Positions 42,542-52,109 of a DNA stretch of 64,000 bases are shown here, piece after piece. Location of the stretch: positions 1-64,000 of the forward strand of contig NZ_QMIM01000003.1 in assembly GCF_003287355.1 (NCBI RefSeq), in the 5' to 3' direction. The notes beneath the pieces were generated by a model, which saw only the letters and a program-made list of their open reading frames with translations, was not told the DNA's origin and searched no databases. Within the stretch, counting starts at the first letter, position 1, and each line of letters opens with the position of its first letter. Origin of the DNA: Halorubrum sp. 48-1-W (GTDB taxonomy: Archaea; Halobacteriota; Halobacteria; Halobacteriales; Haloferacaceae). Made by a program: the position numbers and the translations under genes.

Positions 42542-42579
42542 GTGGGCCTCCACCGCGTGGGGGCCCGACAAACGAGCAC
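42542..42579 (-). promoter_or_regulatory. leader hairpin element, copy 4
   Basis: Minus strand: CTCGTTTGTCGGGCCCCCAC, then GCGGTGGAGGCCCAC. Stem GGGCC-CCAC pairs with GGTGG-A-GGCCC. It ends 5 bases before the ATG at 42536. Confidence 0.65.
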
Positions 42580-42582
42580 GAG

Positions 42583-44082
42583 TTAGTCCGCCGCGTCCTC
42601 GTTCTCGTTTTGCGAGTGCTGCACGGGAATCTCGAATATGATGTGACTCTCCGTATCCGTGGTGAGTTCGTCCACCTCGGTCCAGGTGTACCAGGCTTCT
42701 TCGAGGAGATCGGTTCGGTTGGGTGTCTCGGAGATGGCGTAGACCGAGGCGCTAATGCCTTCGGTGGCGAAGCGAATATCGACGGTGAGTTGGTCGGTGT
42801 CATCAGGTGAGACACCCATCTGACGGGTTTTGCTATCCGGGACATCGTCACTGCCGCTGTCCTGGTCGTCGAGATCGCCCCGGTAGCGGTGGGGGAGAAC
42901 GTGGTCGGGGATATCGTTCTGCTCGATCACCGCGTCCTCCCGCTCATCGAGTGTCTCCGTCAGGTCCGTGAGCTTCTCCTCGGCTGTCTCGATTGCGGTC
43001 TTCTTCCGGGCGTAGGTCTCATCCATGAAGTGGTACTTCCGGGTGTCGTCGTAGAAACGGATGCCCTCCGACCGCTCCCGTCGCTTGGTCCCCAGTATAC
43101 CGTAGCCCGCCAGATAGTCAGTCCGATACTCGGCATGGGTGTCACTCACGGTCTGCTCCCGGAGCCGAAAGCGCCCGATTGTTTCAGGCCAGTCGATATC
43201 TTCCTGCTCGGCCTGCTGTTCGGCCCGGTCGCGCTCCTCGGCCCGAACCTCCTTGATGTGCGGAACGAGTTCGTCGAGCGCGTCCTGGGCGCTCTCGTGG
43301 AACTGCCCGCTCCCGTCCCGCCGGGTCCCCACCGGGTCGACGTATTCGATGTCCCACTCACCGGCGCCGGATGAGACGTCGTCGTCCCGAAGCCACATTT
43401 CGGCCAAGTAGCCGTCCGGATGCTCAACGAGGATCGAGGGCTCTTGCTCGGCGTCCTCGTGCTCATCGACGATTGTCCAGTGTTCGGGAACGTCCAGAGA
43501 GTCAACGATCCCCTCCATGACCGTCTGTTCGGTCACACTCTCGACGCCCTCGAGCTCATCGACGTCGCCGCCGGCATCCTCGATTGCCTGGGCATTGACG
43601 TTGATGGGGAGACCGTGGCGGGTGATTCCACGGGCCTTTAATTTCGGTATCGTTGTCCGGATCGATTTGGCCGAAGCGTCCCCGATTCCCGGCCACTCCG
43701 ATAGGTCCTCGGTGTTATCTTCGACTTTCAGGACGTGACTGGCACCCGAACCCATCTCTTTGATCGAGTTGGCGACGTTTCCAGTGACTTCGAAGGCTCG
43801 AGTGATCGTGGAGGGGGTCCATGAGCCGTTGGCCAGCGCATCGAGCGCACTCTCCCGAGTTCCACCATCGAGGTATTCCGGGTCCTCGGTCGCCTGGCTG
43901 CCGGTGAGATCCGTCTGCCCCTCGATCACCTCGGAAGCGAGGCTGGCCTGCTCGCCGGGGTTAGCAGGCGGGTCGCACACGTCGTTTCGGTTGTCGACGA
44001 ACTCGTCACTCCTGTCCACGACCTCTCCAGTGGAGTTCGTCGAATTGTTGCTACTCGCGTCGGTCGGCGGTGGTGAGGGCAT
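42583..44082 (-). CDS. large uncharacterised protein with helix-hairpin-helix-like motif
   Basis: 499 residues from MPSPPPTDASS. EDLSEWPGIGDASAKSIRTTI near residue 125 resembles a helix-hairpin-helix DNA-binding motif. VDEFVDNRND-type N-terminal residues recall the protein at 52194. A coiled coil lies near residue 350 (ARKKTAIETAEEKLTDLTET), and a beta-rich C-terminal domain ends in SHIIFEIPVQHSQNENE. It has both an inverted repeat and a leader hairpin upstream. Confidence 0.55.
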   Translation of the reverse strand: MPSPPPTDASSNNSTNSTGEVVDRSDEFVDNRNDVCDPPANPGEQASLASEVIEGQTDLTGSQATEDPEYLDGGTRESALDALANGSWTPSTITRAFEVTGNVANSIKEMGSGASHVLKVEDNTEDLSEWPGIGDASAKSIRTTIPKLKARGITRHGLPINVNAQAIEDAGGDVDELEGVESVTEQTVMEGIVDSLDVPEHWTIVDEHEDAEQEPSILVEHPDGYLAEMWLRDDDVSSGAGEWDIEYVDPVGTRRDGSGQFHESAQDALDELVPHIKEVRAEERDRAEQQAEQEDIDWPETIGRFRLREQTVSDTHAEYRTDYLAGYGILGTKRRERSEGIRFYDDTRKYHFMDETYARKKTAIETAEEKLTDLTETLDEREDAVIEQNDIPDHVLPHRYRGDLDDQDSGSDDVPDSKTRQMGVSPDDTDQLTVDIRFATEGISASVYAISETPNRTDLLEEAWYTWTEVDELTTDTESHIIFEIPVQHSQNENEDAAD

Positions 44083-44085
44083 TCT

Positions 44086-44121
44086 GTGGGCCTCCGCCGT
44101 GCGGGGGCCGGACAAATCGAG
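44086..44121 (-). promoter_or_regulatory. leader hairpin element, copy 5
   Basis: Minus strand: CTCGATTTGTCCGGCCCCCG, then CACGGCGGAGGCCCAC. Stem GGCC-CCCGC with GCGG-A-GGCC. Starts 3 bases before the ATG at 44082. Confidence 0.65.
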
Positions 44122-44168
44122 CCCTACGCAACATACGGACACCGACAGTTCGCACCGTAACGTAGGAC
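44121..44168. promoter_or_regulatory. inverted repeat GCCCTACGCAAC/GTAACGTAGGAC, copy 3 (24-bp spacer)
   Basis: Half-sites at 44121-44132 and 44157-44168. It directly abuts leader copy 5 and precedes the gene starting at 44082. Confidence 0.75.
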
Positions 44169-44178
44169 CGGGCGACCG

Positions 44179-44939
44179 TTACGGCCGCTCGTCCACGACC
44201 TCGTCCCAGAGCCCTTCGTGGTATTCGACGTAGTTGCGCTCGGTCTGTGTCCGATATGCGAAAGTGCGCCCGTCTTCGTAGGTGACGATGATGGCCTGCT
44301 CGATGGGATAGGGGCCATCTTCGTCCTCGTAGTCCACTAGTTCTGCCCACTCATCGGGTGACCCAAGCGGATCGGGATCGCTGAGATCCCCTCCGTTGGC
44401 AGCCCAGATCGGGTCGTCCGGTTCTTTGACGGCGGGCTCGAGGCGTTCGATTGGCGTCTTCCCCTCGGCGGGCCACACTCCACGTTCCTCCCAGAATGCT
44501 CGCATCTCACGGAGGCTTCGACGGACGGTCTCGCGGATGGTGAGGAAGTCAGCGTCTTGCCACCCGTCGCGTGACCAGGATTCGCCTTTGTAGGCGATAC
44601 CCTGCGGGCCGTTCCAATCGAGACCGATGATGTCCGCAGGCGGGTCCCCTGTGAGATTCGGTTGGGTGAGCTCCTGGATGACGCGCCATTGCTTCGTCGG
44701 GCTGGCTCCAAGGAGATGCACACGGTGACCGCGCCAGTTGGCGATATCCGAGAAGTGCCACGCTTTGATGTTTGAACGCCCCATCGCGTATCCGAGGACG
44801 AGCGATTCCCCGGGGATATCAGCGTTGGCGACGATATCGATGGCCTCGCGACACTTCGGGACGATGATGATGGTCGCGTCTGGGTAGTCGGATTTGAGTT
44901 CGCGGGCGGCGTCGACAAACGTGTGTGCTTCCTCAGGAG
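44179..44939 (-). pseudogene. DUF6610-like gene, C-terminal part (split by IS6 insertion)
   Basis: Continuation of the gene at 45638-46087. The frame runs EEAHTFVDAARELKSDYPDA, IIIVPKCREAIDIVANADIP, SLVLGYAMGRSNIKAWHFSD and on to the stop at 44179. Joining the two parts across one copy of the 8-bp duplication restores a 400-residue frame (VGDARTPE-EAHTFVDAAREL). A Met inside this part could start a 201-residue fragment, but without the N-terminal domain. Confidence 0.8.
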
Positions 44940-45637
44940 GGTCGTGTCAAGTTAAGCGTGAAGAGTGAGGCGTGCTGATTTCTGAGTGTCTATGCCCGAA
45001 ATCACACGCCTCAGCGATGGTAGCGACTGGATCGAATTAGATTTTGTGGAGCGCCAGCGGACACCCGAGTTCGCGATGCGGCTCGGTATTCAGATGCACG
45101 TGGCAGGACTATCACTTTCAAATACCATCTCAATTCTTGATAGGTTGGGTGTCGAACGCTCTCGAACAGCCGTCCACAACTGGGTGCACAAGGCCGATCT
45201 ACAGCCCGATGGCGGGGCGAGCCCGAATCACGTTGCGCTCGACGAAACCGTGATTCGAATCAACGATCAACAATACTGGCTGTATGCCGCCATCGATCCT
45301 GAAACGAACACATTCCTCCATATTCGGCTCTTTAGCACGTATACGACCGGTCTCACCGAAATCTTCCTGAGCGAATTACGCGAGAAACACGATGTCGAAA
45401 CCGCCGTGTTTCTCGTCGACGATGCTCAGTGGCTCAAAACCGCCCTCGACCGACACGGCCTCGATTGCAGATATGAACGCCATGGCAATCGGAATGCCGT
45501 CGAACGTATATTTAGAGAAGTAAAACGACGAACTTCTTCGTTTTCAAATACGTTCAGTCACGTGGAGCCAACGACAGCAGAATCGTGGCTCCAAGCCCTC
45601 GCTGTCTGGTGGAATCGATGCCAAAGTTAACGCGACC
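44940..45637 (+). mobile_element. IS6-family insertion sequence with 8-bp target duplication
   Basis: 698 bp. The left end is GGTCGTGTCAAGTTAAGC and the right end reads inward GGTCGCGTTAACTTTGGC. CTCAGGAG flanks it on both sides (44932-44939 and 45638-45645), an exact 8-bp duplication as expected for IS6. The intact duplication suggests a recent insertion. Confidence 0.85.
44992..45630 (+). CDS. IS6-family transposase
   Basis: 212 residues (a GTG at 44986 would add two). The DDE residues are HVALDETVIRIN (first Asp), AVFLVDDAQWLK (second Asp) and NRNAVERIFREVKRR (Glu), with the typical C-terminal WLQALAVWWN. The short length and the layout match haloarchaeal ISH14/ISH15-type proteins. Intact. 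Confidence 0.9.
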   Translation: MPEITRLSDGSDWIELDFVERQRTPEFAMRLGIQMHVAGLSLSNTISILDRLGVERSRTAVHNWVHKADLQPDGGASPNHVALDETVIRINDQQYWLYAAIDPETNTFLHIRLFSTYTTGLTEIFLSELREKHDVETAVFLVDDAQWLKTALDRHGLDCRYERHGNRNAVERIFREVKRRTSSFSNTFSHVEPTTAESWLQALAVWWNRCQS

Positions 45638-46087
45638 CTCAGGAGTGCGGGCATCGCCAACGACACCGATTTCGGGCTCAACCTCACGGAAGCGGGTGAG
45701 ATACCGATCGAGGTCGGGCCGATTGAAATCGTTGTCGAGCATGAGGATCGGGACGTCAACGTTGCGGAGATGGCTATCCTGAATCCGACAGTCCTCGCGA
45801 GCGCCGGTAACGAATCCGAGGGCGTATGCCTCAGTCGCAAACGGGGCTCGATGAAGGAACCCGATGTACTCGGCACGACGAGCGACTTCGATAGGAAGCG
45901 CGTCCTCTTCGCGTTCTCGTTCGGTGTTGCTGTCGGCCTCGATCTCGGACCGGTGGTCGGAATGCTCGCCTCCCGATGCCTGGTGTCTGTCCTCGAGTGT
46001 GTCAAGAGTCGCCGGCGAGAGGTACGTGGAGAGGTCGAGTTGGCCGTGGCCGATGCTCTCGGCTGAACTGGTATTGGAACTCACCAT
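45638..46087 (-). pseudogene. DUF6610-like gene, N-terminal part (split by IS6 insertion)
   Basis: 150 residues: MVSSNTSSAESIGHGQLDLS, then RRAEYIGFLHRAPFATEAYA, VPILMLDNDFNRPDLDRYLT and EIGVVGDARTPE, where the insertion occurs. This pattern resembles haloarchaeal DUF6610 proteins. Beyond the insertion the frame would read into IS sequence. The gene begins behind a leader hairpin element (46115-46147). Confidence 0.8.
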
Positions 46088-46114
46088 AGGAAGTGGCCGT
46101 CAGGATGGTCAGCT

Positions 46115-46147
46115 GGCGGCGCACGGCTCCGCCGCCGACAAAACTGG
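46115..46147 (-). promoter_or_regulatory. leader hairpin element, copy 6 (variant stem)
   Basis: Minus strand: CCAGTTTTGTCGGCGGCGGA, then GCCGTGCGCCGCC. Same TTTGTC box, but the stem is GGCGGCG/CGCCGCC. 27 bases before the start at 46087. Confidence 0.5.
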
Positions 46148-46162
46148 CGGACGAAACCTCGC

Positions 46163-47563
46163 CTACGCGGAAGACACAGAAGGGGAGCTCGACGACGATG
46201 ATGCTCGTTCGGATGGCTCCACGGATGGGTCACGAAGATGGTCGTAGTCTATCTCGAGGCCAGCGATTCCCTCGACTGCGGCGGTCGCGACGTTTCCGGT
46301 GAGGCAGTTCTCGACAGTCGCGTAGCCGTGGAGCCGAGCCCACTCACAGGCGTCGGCGATGAGTCCCCGGAGAACGTTCACCGGGTAGGCGAAGGCGTCG
46401 GTCTGGGCGCCCGCTGTGGACAGCGTGACGGCTTCGGTGTTGTCCCGAGGGTTCTGCTCCTCGGAGTGGTCTCGAAGGCAGAGCGCGGCAACCAAGGCGT
46501 CTTCTGGAGTTCGGTAGGCGAAGCACGCGACGAGCGGTGCGGTGTCGTCAGGTTCGCCACAGTCGTACTCATCGAGGAACGCCTGGGCGTCGGTGGTGAG
46601 GGTGGTTTCTCGACGAGCCGGGTGCTCCTCGCGGGTCTGGACAAGTTCACCCTGGGCGACCGTGCGGGGAGAGGCACATGCGGGTCTGACTGGTGTGTTC
46701 TGGTCGGTGAGGCGGGCCTGATCGGGACTGACGCGACCGGCGGGCCGTCGGGCCTCGATCGAATGACTGGCGAGGACGTATCTGTAGCGACACTTCCGGT
46801 ACGTTCCACCCCCGGCGCGGCCCTCACGAGAGTGCCATTCACTCCGGTCAGCTATCGTCGTCCCGAGGAGCTCGAACCCAGCGGCCTGATACATGGTTCC
46901 CTCGTTGCCGTTCTGGACACCGGCGTACGTGAGCAGGCGATCGTATCCTTCGAGGCGACTCCACGCACAGCAGCGTGAGAGGAGCCACGATCCGGTATTC
47001 GCGGGCCGGTCGGGATGGGCAGCGAAGCGATACAGTTCGACCGTCCGACCGTCGGCGTTGTGTCGCCCCCGCGGGCGTCCGAGGACCGCCATCGCAACCT
47101 CTCGGTCCTGGTAGGTGGCAGTGAGTGCGATTCGGAAGGGCGTGGTCACTGGGTCGTGCTGATACGCGACGTCGGGGTGCTTCAGGAAGCCGTTGACACG
47201 CTCACGGACTCTGGACCCACGCTCAGCGCGGAGCGATAGGTGCCCCGTTGACGACGCACCACCGGGCGAGACGAGACGGGGGTCACAGTCGCGGTATGTC
47301 CGATAGGCGTGGTAGGCGGCAAGGGAGTCGAATTCCGTCTCGAGTATGACGATCTCCCCGGAGTCGATCATCGCATCAGTCTCGTCTTGATTGGGGAGGC
47401 GACCGATACTAAGTGGGCCCCCTGGCGGGACGTACCAGTTGAAGGATCCGATGGAGTCATCCCCAGTGCATCGCCCGATAGCGTTGAGGTAGGGGAACGC
47501 GATGATGTCGCCGGCGCGAAGCGGCCGTATCACTCTGGACCAGGGGTGGTGACGAGTACTCAC
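46163..47563 (-). CDS. GNAT-like protein (Mom/XF1762-like) with C-terminal extension
   Basis: 466 residues. Residues about 130-245 form an acyltransferase-like fold: PFRIALTATYQDREVAMAVL, GRPRGRHNADGRTVELYRF, GSWLLSRCCAWSRLEGYDRL and MYQAAGFELLGTTIADRSEW. This resembles phage XF1762 and Mom-type proteins; phage Mu Mom modifies adenine in DNA. The N-terminal 75 residues (LRAGDIIAFPYLNAIGR, ETEFDSLAAYHAYRTY) and the C-terminal 170 residues are of unknown type. DNA modification is a possibility, not shown. Confidence 0.65.
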   Translation of the reverse strand: MSTRHHPWSRVIRPLRAGDIIAFPYLNAIGRCTGDDSIGSFNWYVPPGGPLSIGRLPNQDETDAMIDSGEIVILETEFDSLAAYHAYRTYRDCDPRLVSPGGASSTGHLSLRAERGSRVRERVNGFLKHPDVAYQHDPVTTPFRIALTATYQDREVAMAVLGRPRGRHNADGRTVELYRFAAHPDRPANTGSWLLSRCCAWSRLEGYDRLLTYAGVQNGNEGTMYQAAGFELLGTTIADRSEWHSREGRAGGGTYRKCRYRYVLASHSIEARRPAGRVSPDQARLTDQNTPVRPACASPRTVAQGELVQTREEHPARRETTLTTDAQAFLDEYDCGEPDDTAPLVACFAYRTPEDALVAALCLRDHSEEQNPRDNTEAVTLSTAGAQTDAFAYPVNVLRGLIADACEWARLHGYATVENCLTGNVATAAVEGIAGLEIDYDHLRDPSVEPSERASSSSSSPSVSSA

Positions 47564-47578
47564 GGGAAAGGAGAGGCG

Positions 47579-47830
47579 TTAGGCGGATGCCCAGCCAAAG
47601 AACAGGTACGTGTCTTCTTCGACGTGAATACATCCAGCAGGGCCCCACTTGCTGTCGATTCGAGAGTCCTGTTCGTCGATAAGCTGGCTGGCGTACTCGG
47701 CGGGGTCGGTGTCGCCTACTTCGTCGTCGGGAATACGGGTGAACGAGGTTTTCTCCGCGATGGTCCCGGTGTATCCACCTTGGCCGTAGTGGTACTGGGC
47801 GTCCTCGACGGCGTCGCTAAACGCGCACAA
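47579..47830 (-). CDS. small uncharacterised protein
   Basis: 83 residues, MCAFSDAVEDAQYHYGQGGY...YLFFGWASA. It contains GYTGTIAEKTSF and DPAEYASQLIDEQDSRIDSK, a pattern I associate with small phage or plasmid proteins without function. It ends 15 bases before the GNAT-like gene and is probably cotranscribed. The true start could lie upstream if the N-terminus has been lost. Confidence 0.5.
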   Translation of the reverse strand: MCAFSDAVEDAQYHYGQGGYTGTIAEKTSFTRIPDDEVGDTDPAEYASQLIDEQDSRIDSKWGPAGCIHVEEDTYLFFGWASA

Positions 47831-48027
47831 AAAATCATCGGGACACTACAAAATGACCGCGGAATGTTCGTCCACGAAACCCTCTTGTCACTACTGGCGA
47901 CGTGGAGCCAGCAGTGGTACAATCCCTACGAGGAACTCAAGCAGGTTGTACGAGACAATGAGATGATTTCACGGGCTCGCACTGTACCTGCTGTCGAATC
48001 CGACAGCTAAACAAATACTCTATACCT

Positions 48028-48603
48028 ATGGCAGAATATCTAAGTGGTATGACTGAACAGGAGCGTGCTGTTTCTCCAGTTATTTCAACCGTTCTTATGG
48101 TTGCTATCGTTGTAATAATTGCAGCGACAATTTCGGTGTTCGTGCTAGGATTTGCGGAAGACATTCAAGATCCTGGCCCGGTTGTGGCTGAATCCACGGG
48201 TGAGTTTGTTGCTGGCAGCGCCGGTGATGAACAAGTGGTTCGAATTACTCACCTGGCGGGTGATACAGTAAATATTGAAAATATAGAGATAGTTGTCAAA
48301 GCACCCGACTGTGGCAAACAAGCGCGGTTAGTTGATCTGCCAGGTGATGGATACTTTGATTACACCTTATCTGATGAAAATATACAGGGAAATAAAAATC
48401 TCATCAGTCAGGGATTTGCTGCTGAGAACGATGGTCCAATTTATATCGAAGAAGATAACAAGTGGACAGCGGGCGAAACGATTTCGTTTCGGATTGCTGT
48501 CGGGGGATGTGACTTCAGAAAGCCTGAGAACTCTGAGTTAGACGTTCTAGTAATACATACACAATCGAATAAAATATTGATTGAGGAGCACTTTCTTGTT
48601 TGA
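48028..48603 (+). CDS. archaeal type IV pilin-like protein
   Basis: 191 residues; an internal ATG at 48049 is an alternative start. The pilin signal is clear: ERAVSPVISTVLMVAIVVII with a class III cleavage site before VSPVIS and a single N-terminal helix. The beta-rich rest holds two Cys. Such pilins are cut by PibD and assembled into adhesion pili. The low GC content differs from the flanking block. Confidence 0.85.
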   Translation: MAEYLSGMTEQERAVSPVISTVLMVAIVVIIAATISVFVLGFAEDIQDPGPVVAESTGEFVAGSAGDEQVVRITHLAGDTVNIENIEIVVKAPDCGKQARLVDLPGDGYFDYTLSDENIQGNKNLISQGFAAENDGPIYIEEDNKWTAGETISFRIAVGGCDFRKPENSELDVLVIHTQSNKILIEEHFLV

Positions 48604-48750
48604 TTAACCGAGTTTCTGTATAGGTTCATTATACTGAGTGACCCGAAGGGATGGAAGAATAGGTATGTGAAGCCCTCTATGACACCCTATCAACCACTTA
48701 GCGCATATCGATACTATTTATACCTATAAACAAGTAGAAAAACCCATTCA

Positions 48751-51003
48751 ATGGCTCGGGATTCGGCGGAGCAGGCTGCTATTATCGATGACTTAGCGAC
48801 AACAAAAAAAGAATATGAGACAATGTTCGATGCGGTCTCCGAAGCCATTTTTTTGCTAGATGTCGGAGAAGATGAAACCATCCGGTTTCAACGATTTAAT
48901 CAACGCGAAGAGGAGTTCACCGGGAAATCAACCGAAGAAGTTCGCGGCAAAACTCCTATCGAGGTGTTTGGTGAGGATCTCGGCAAACGTCTACGAAACA
49001 ACTATCGGCGATGTATCGAACAAAAGGAGACAGTCACATACGAAGAGACAATTCAAATTGATGTGGAACCGACAGTCTGGCAGACAACGCTCACTCCAAT
49101 TGTTAAAAATGGCCAGGTTCAGCGCATCGTTGGGAGTGGTCGAGAAATCACCGAACTGCGGAACTCAAAACAGGAACTTGACCGCCGACTCTCGTTCCTT
49201 GAGAATATCTCCGAAGTCATCGCAGTACTCGATGAAACCGGGATCGTCCAGTATCAGAATCATTGTCGGGAACATCTCCCCGGGCAAGACGTCTTCGATC
49301 TAACCGGGTCGGAGCCCTCTGAGTATATTCATCCCGATGATCGCGAGAAGGCGATGGAAACGTTTAGCTCAGTGCTCGAAAGCCCTGGTAAGACTGCACA
49401 TAACGAACTCCGCATCGAGCAGAGCAACGGCGAGTTTGAGTGGTACGAACAACGAGTTGTCAACCTCGTAGACGATCCAGCAGTCCAAGGGGTGCTTGTC
49501 AGCAGTCGAAACATCTCTGATCGAAAAGCCAAACAAGCCAAACTCGAAGGGATCTTCGAGGCTGCTCGAGATGTTTCATTCGTGATCGCGAAACCAACAG
49601 CAGACGGGACGGACGCTCGTATTCAAGAATTTAGCCCCGGTGCTGAACGGCTATTTGGATACAATCGTAAGGAAGCTATCGGTGAATCAATCGGGCTGCT
49701 TCACCAGCAGCACGAGATTGAGCAGATCCCAGAAATTACGTACCTCATCGAATCAGGCGAGTCTTGGTATGACGAAGTTGAACACGTACGGAAAGATGGA
49801 TCGGCGTTTGCTGCCTTGCTATCTGTTCACCCAATCAAACTTAATGGACAAACCTGTTTTTTGGGCGTGTCTATCGATATCTCTGAGCGAAAAGAACGTG
49901 AACGCGCGTTGAAGGAATTACACGGCTCGACCCGAGATCTGATGACCGCGACTACCACTGAGGAAGTGGCGAAGATCGGGTCCGAAGCCGCTGCACAAGT
50001 GCTTAATCAGGTTATAAATGGCATCCACCTCTATGAACCGGATGAGGATGCGCTTGTGCCCGTGGCTTGGACAGATAATTCAGAAGAATTACTTGGCGAG
50101 GCACCACCGACACTGTGCATTACAAATAGTTTGGCAGGTCAAGTCTATCGAACCGGTGTTTCTGAGTATTACCCTGATCTCACGAATGAATCAAGGCGGT
50201 TTGCAACTGACACACCGTTCGGTAGCGAACTCGTTCTTCCACTTGATGATCATGGAGTCTTTATTCTCAGCTCGACGACTACTGAGGCATTCAGTCAGAT
50301 TGATAAAACACTCGCACAAGTACTGGCTACCAATATCAAAACGGCACTTGACCGCGTTGAGCAGCGACAAGAAATTGAACGCCAGAACGAACGACTCAAC
50401 GAATTCGCGAGTGTACTCTCGCATGATCTCCGGAACCCACTAAATGTGGCTTCAGGGCGATTAGAACTCGCCCAGTCGGAGTCCGATAGTACGCATCTTG
50501 ATGCAGTTAGCCAGGCACATACTCGAATGGAGACGTTAATCGACGATCTGTTGACTCTTGCTCGGGAGGGGAACAGCGTAGGCGAGCTAGAGTCAGTTAG
50601 ACTAGACTCATTAGCTGAGGGATGCTGGCGGAATGTCGACACAGAGGAAGCGACGATCCAAATCGAGGCCGACCGGATGATCCGAGCTGACCGAAGCCGT
50701 CTCCAACAACTGCTTGAGAATCTCTTTCGGAACACTGTCGAACATAGCAGTTCAAATGTGAGTATTACAGTCGGCGTGTCAGATAGAGGGTTTTATATAG
50801 AAGATGATGGGCCAGGGATTCCTCCAGAGGAGCGTGACAGGGTGTTTGATATCGGGTACTCGACAGCGGACGAAGGAACTGGATTTGGACTCGCGATCGT
50901 CAGACGAATCGCTGAGGCTCACGGGTGGAACGTTTCTGTCGTTGAGGGAAGTACTGGTGGTGCTAGGTTCGAGATTGCGGGTGTCGACACCGTCAGTGGG
51001 TGA
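48751..51003 (+). CDS. PAS-PAS-PAS-GAF sensor histidine kinase
   Basis: 750 residues, no membrane segment. PAS domains at about 20-135, 145-255 and 262-385 (each ending in a phrase such as GREITELR, SRNISDRK, SIDISERK), then a GAF-like domain (390-535). A HisKA helix carries SHDLRNPL (phospho-acceptor His about 558), and an ATPase domain has EDDGPGIPP and GTGFGLAIV. It probably senses a cytoplasmic signal. No response regulator is adjacent. It follows the pilin gene, and both are AT-richer than the block. Confidence 0.92.
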   Translation: MARDSAEQAAIIDDLATTKKEYETMFDAVSEAIFLLDVGEDETIRFQRFNQREEEFTGKSTEEVRGKTPIEVFGEDLGKRLRNNYRRCIEQKETVTYEETIQIDVEPTVWQTTLTPIVKNGQVQRIVGSGREITELRNSKQELDRRLSFLENISEVIAVLDETGIVQYQNHCREHLPGQDVFDLTGSEPSEYIHPDDREKAMETFSSVLESPGKTAHNELRIEQSNGEFEWYEQRVVNLVDDPAVQGVLVSSRNISDRKAKQAKLEGIFEAARDVSFVIAKPTADGTDARIQEFSPGAERLFGYNRKEAIGESIGLLHQQHEIEQIPEITYLIESGESWYDEVEHVRKDGSAFAALLSVHPIKLNGQTCFLGVSIDISERKERERALKELHGSTRDLMTATTTEEVAKIGSEAAAQVLNQVINGIHLYEPDEDALVPVAWTDNSEELLGEAPPTLCITNSLAGQVYRTGVSEYYPDLTNESRRFATDTPFGSELVLPLDDHGVFILSSTTTEAFSQIDKTLAQVLATNIKTALDRVEQRQEIERQNERLNEFASVLSHDLRNPLNVASGRLELAQSESDSTHLDAVSQAHTRMETLIDDLLTLAREGNSVGELESVRLDSLAEGCWRNVDTEEATIQIEADRMIRADRSRLQQLLENLFRNTVEHSSSNVSITVGVSDRGFYIEDDGPGIPPEERDRVFDIGYSTADEGTGFGLAIVRRIAEAHGWNVSVVEGSTGGARFEIAGVDTVSG

Positions 51004-51344
51004 ATGCCTCTATTTTGTGTATTTGTTCAGGATTCGGGCAAGTGTACTCGTATATTGATCAACACTCTTGCGTAGAAGATTGTTAATAGAGCTACGGCTG
51101 GCGAGTTCGAGCCGTGATCACCGTTCTAGGTCTCTCTACGTGGTATTTCAAATAAAACATACGGAGCAAAATTACTAAACATCAGTTTATCATCGGTGTG
51201 TTACTCATAAGCGATTGACCAATTTGAACAGCCAATTCCTATAGACCTCTGTGCAGAATATTCGCATTGTATCTTGTAGGCGGATCTTGACAAGATTTGG
51301 ATAGACAGAGAGCGCGGAGCTTTCTATAACAGGCTCTCTCGTAA
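51004..51344. other. intergenic region
   Basis: About 340 bases between the kinase and a convergent gene. AT-rich, no supported gene, repeat or terminator recognised. Confidence 0.4.
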
Positions 51345-52109
51345 TCAATCGGCGGTAGTAGGATGGACACTCAGGGTGAATGCCGGGACGATCCATAGCT
51401 CCTCGTCAGTACTGCCGTACTCGGGCTGAGTGTAGTCGCTGGGATCATCAGGGACGGTGTAGCTGTCGATGAGGTCTATGAACTGCCCGGCGCGGCAGAT
51501 TGCGGTTCCGTCCTCGTCGTAGAGGTAGATGTCAGGTTCGGGTTCGAAGTCAACTTCAGGGCCTTCAGAGAGGTGATCACCCCAGTTGGTGCGGTTGTGG
51601 GCTTTATTAAATAGTTCGAGGCCGCGTTCGCTCGCGACGGGCACGGCTTCAGGGAGTGCGCCCCAGCCGATATTGAAAGGACGGATATCCGGGTCGTCGG
51701 CTTCGTGGAGGAGCTCAAAGGTCATCCCGTCGAAGCCGGCGGGCTTCTTGGGGGCGTTCTCTCGAGCATCGAATGCAAGGGTGGCCTTGACGATCGCCTC
51801 GAAGCGAGATTTCGCCGGCACGACGGCGAACGCGAGTGCGTCAATTCGTTTCTCGTAGGTCACGGTGACGTCGTCGTGAATAGGTCCATAGGGATTCTCC
51901 GATTCGAGTTCCGTGTCGCGCTCACATTCCTTGCAGAGGGCCCGATCGGGATCGACGGGGCGATCACACTGGGTACACCGCGGGGCTTCGTCGACGGTGA
52001 ATTCGCCGGCGTCATTTGGGCCGTAATGCTCGTCTTCAAAAGATGTGTCTCCGAAGTCGTCCTTGCCGTAGAATCTCCGGTCGTCGTCCCAAGGGCTTTC
52101 GGCGTTCAT
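51345..52109 (-). CDS. zinc-ribbon protein of unknown function
   Basis: 254 residues. A four-Cys ribbon near residue 45 (CTQCDRPVDPDRALCKEC) is followed by an alpha/beta region (TYEKRIDALAFAVVPAKSRF, AIVKATLAFDAREN). The C-terminal part (DIYLYDEDGTAICRAGQFID) resembles the protein at 41704. A perfect 7-bp hairpin touches the ATG. Confidence 0.55.
   Translation of the reverse strand: MNAESPWDDDRRFYGKDDFGDTSFEDEHYGPNDAGEFTVDEAPRCTQCDRPVDPDRALCKECERDTELESENPYGPIHDDVTVTYEKRIDALAFAVVPAKSRFEAIVKATLAFDARENAPKKPAGFDGMTFELLHEADDPDIRPFNIGWGALPEAVPVASERGLELFNKAHNRTNWGDHLSEGPEVDFEPEPDIYLYDEDGTAICRAGQFIDLIDSYTVPDDPSDYTQPEYGSTDEELWIVPAFTLSVHPTTAD

Noticed and set aside
45554-45637. C-terminal extension of the DUF6610-like N-terminal part into IS sequence
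   Set aside because: These residues are encoded by the IS6 end and are not part of the original protein.
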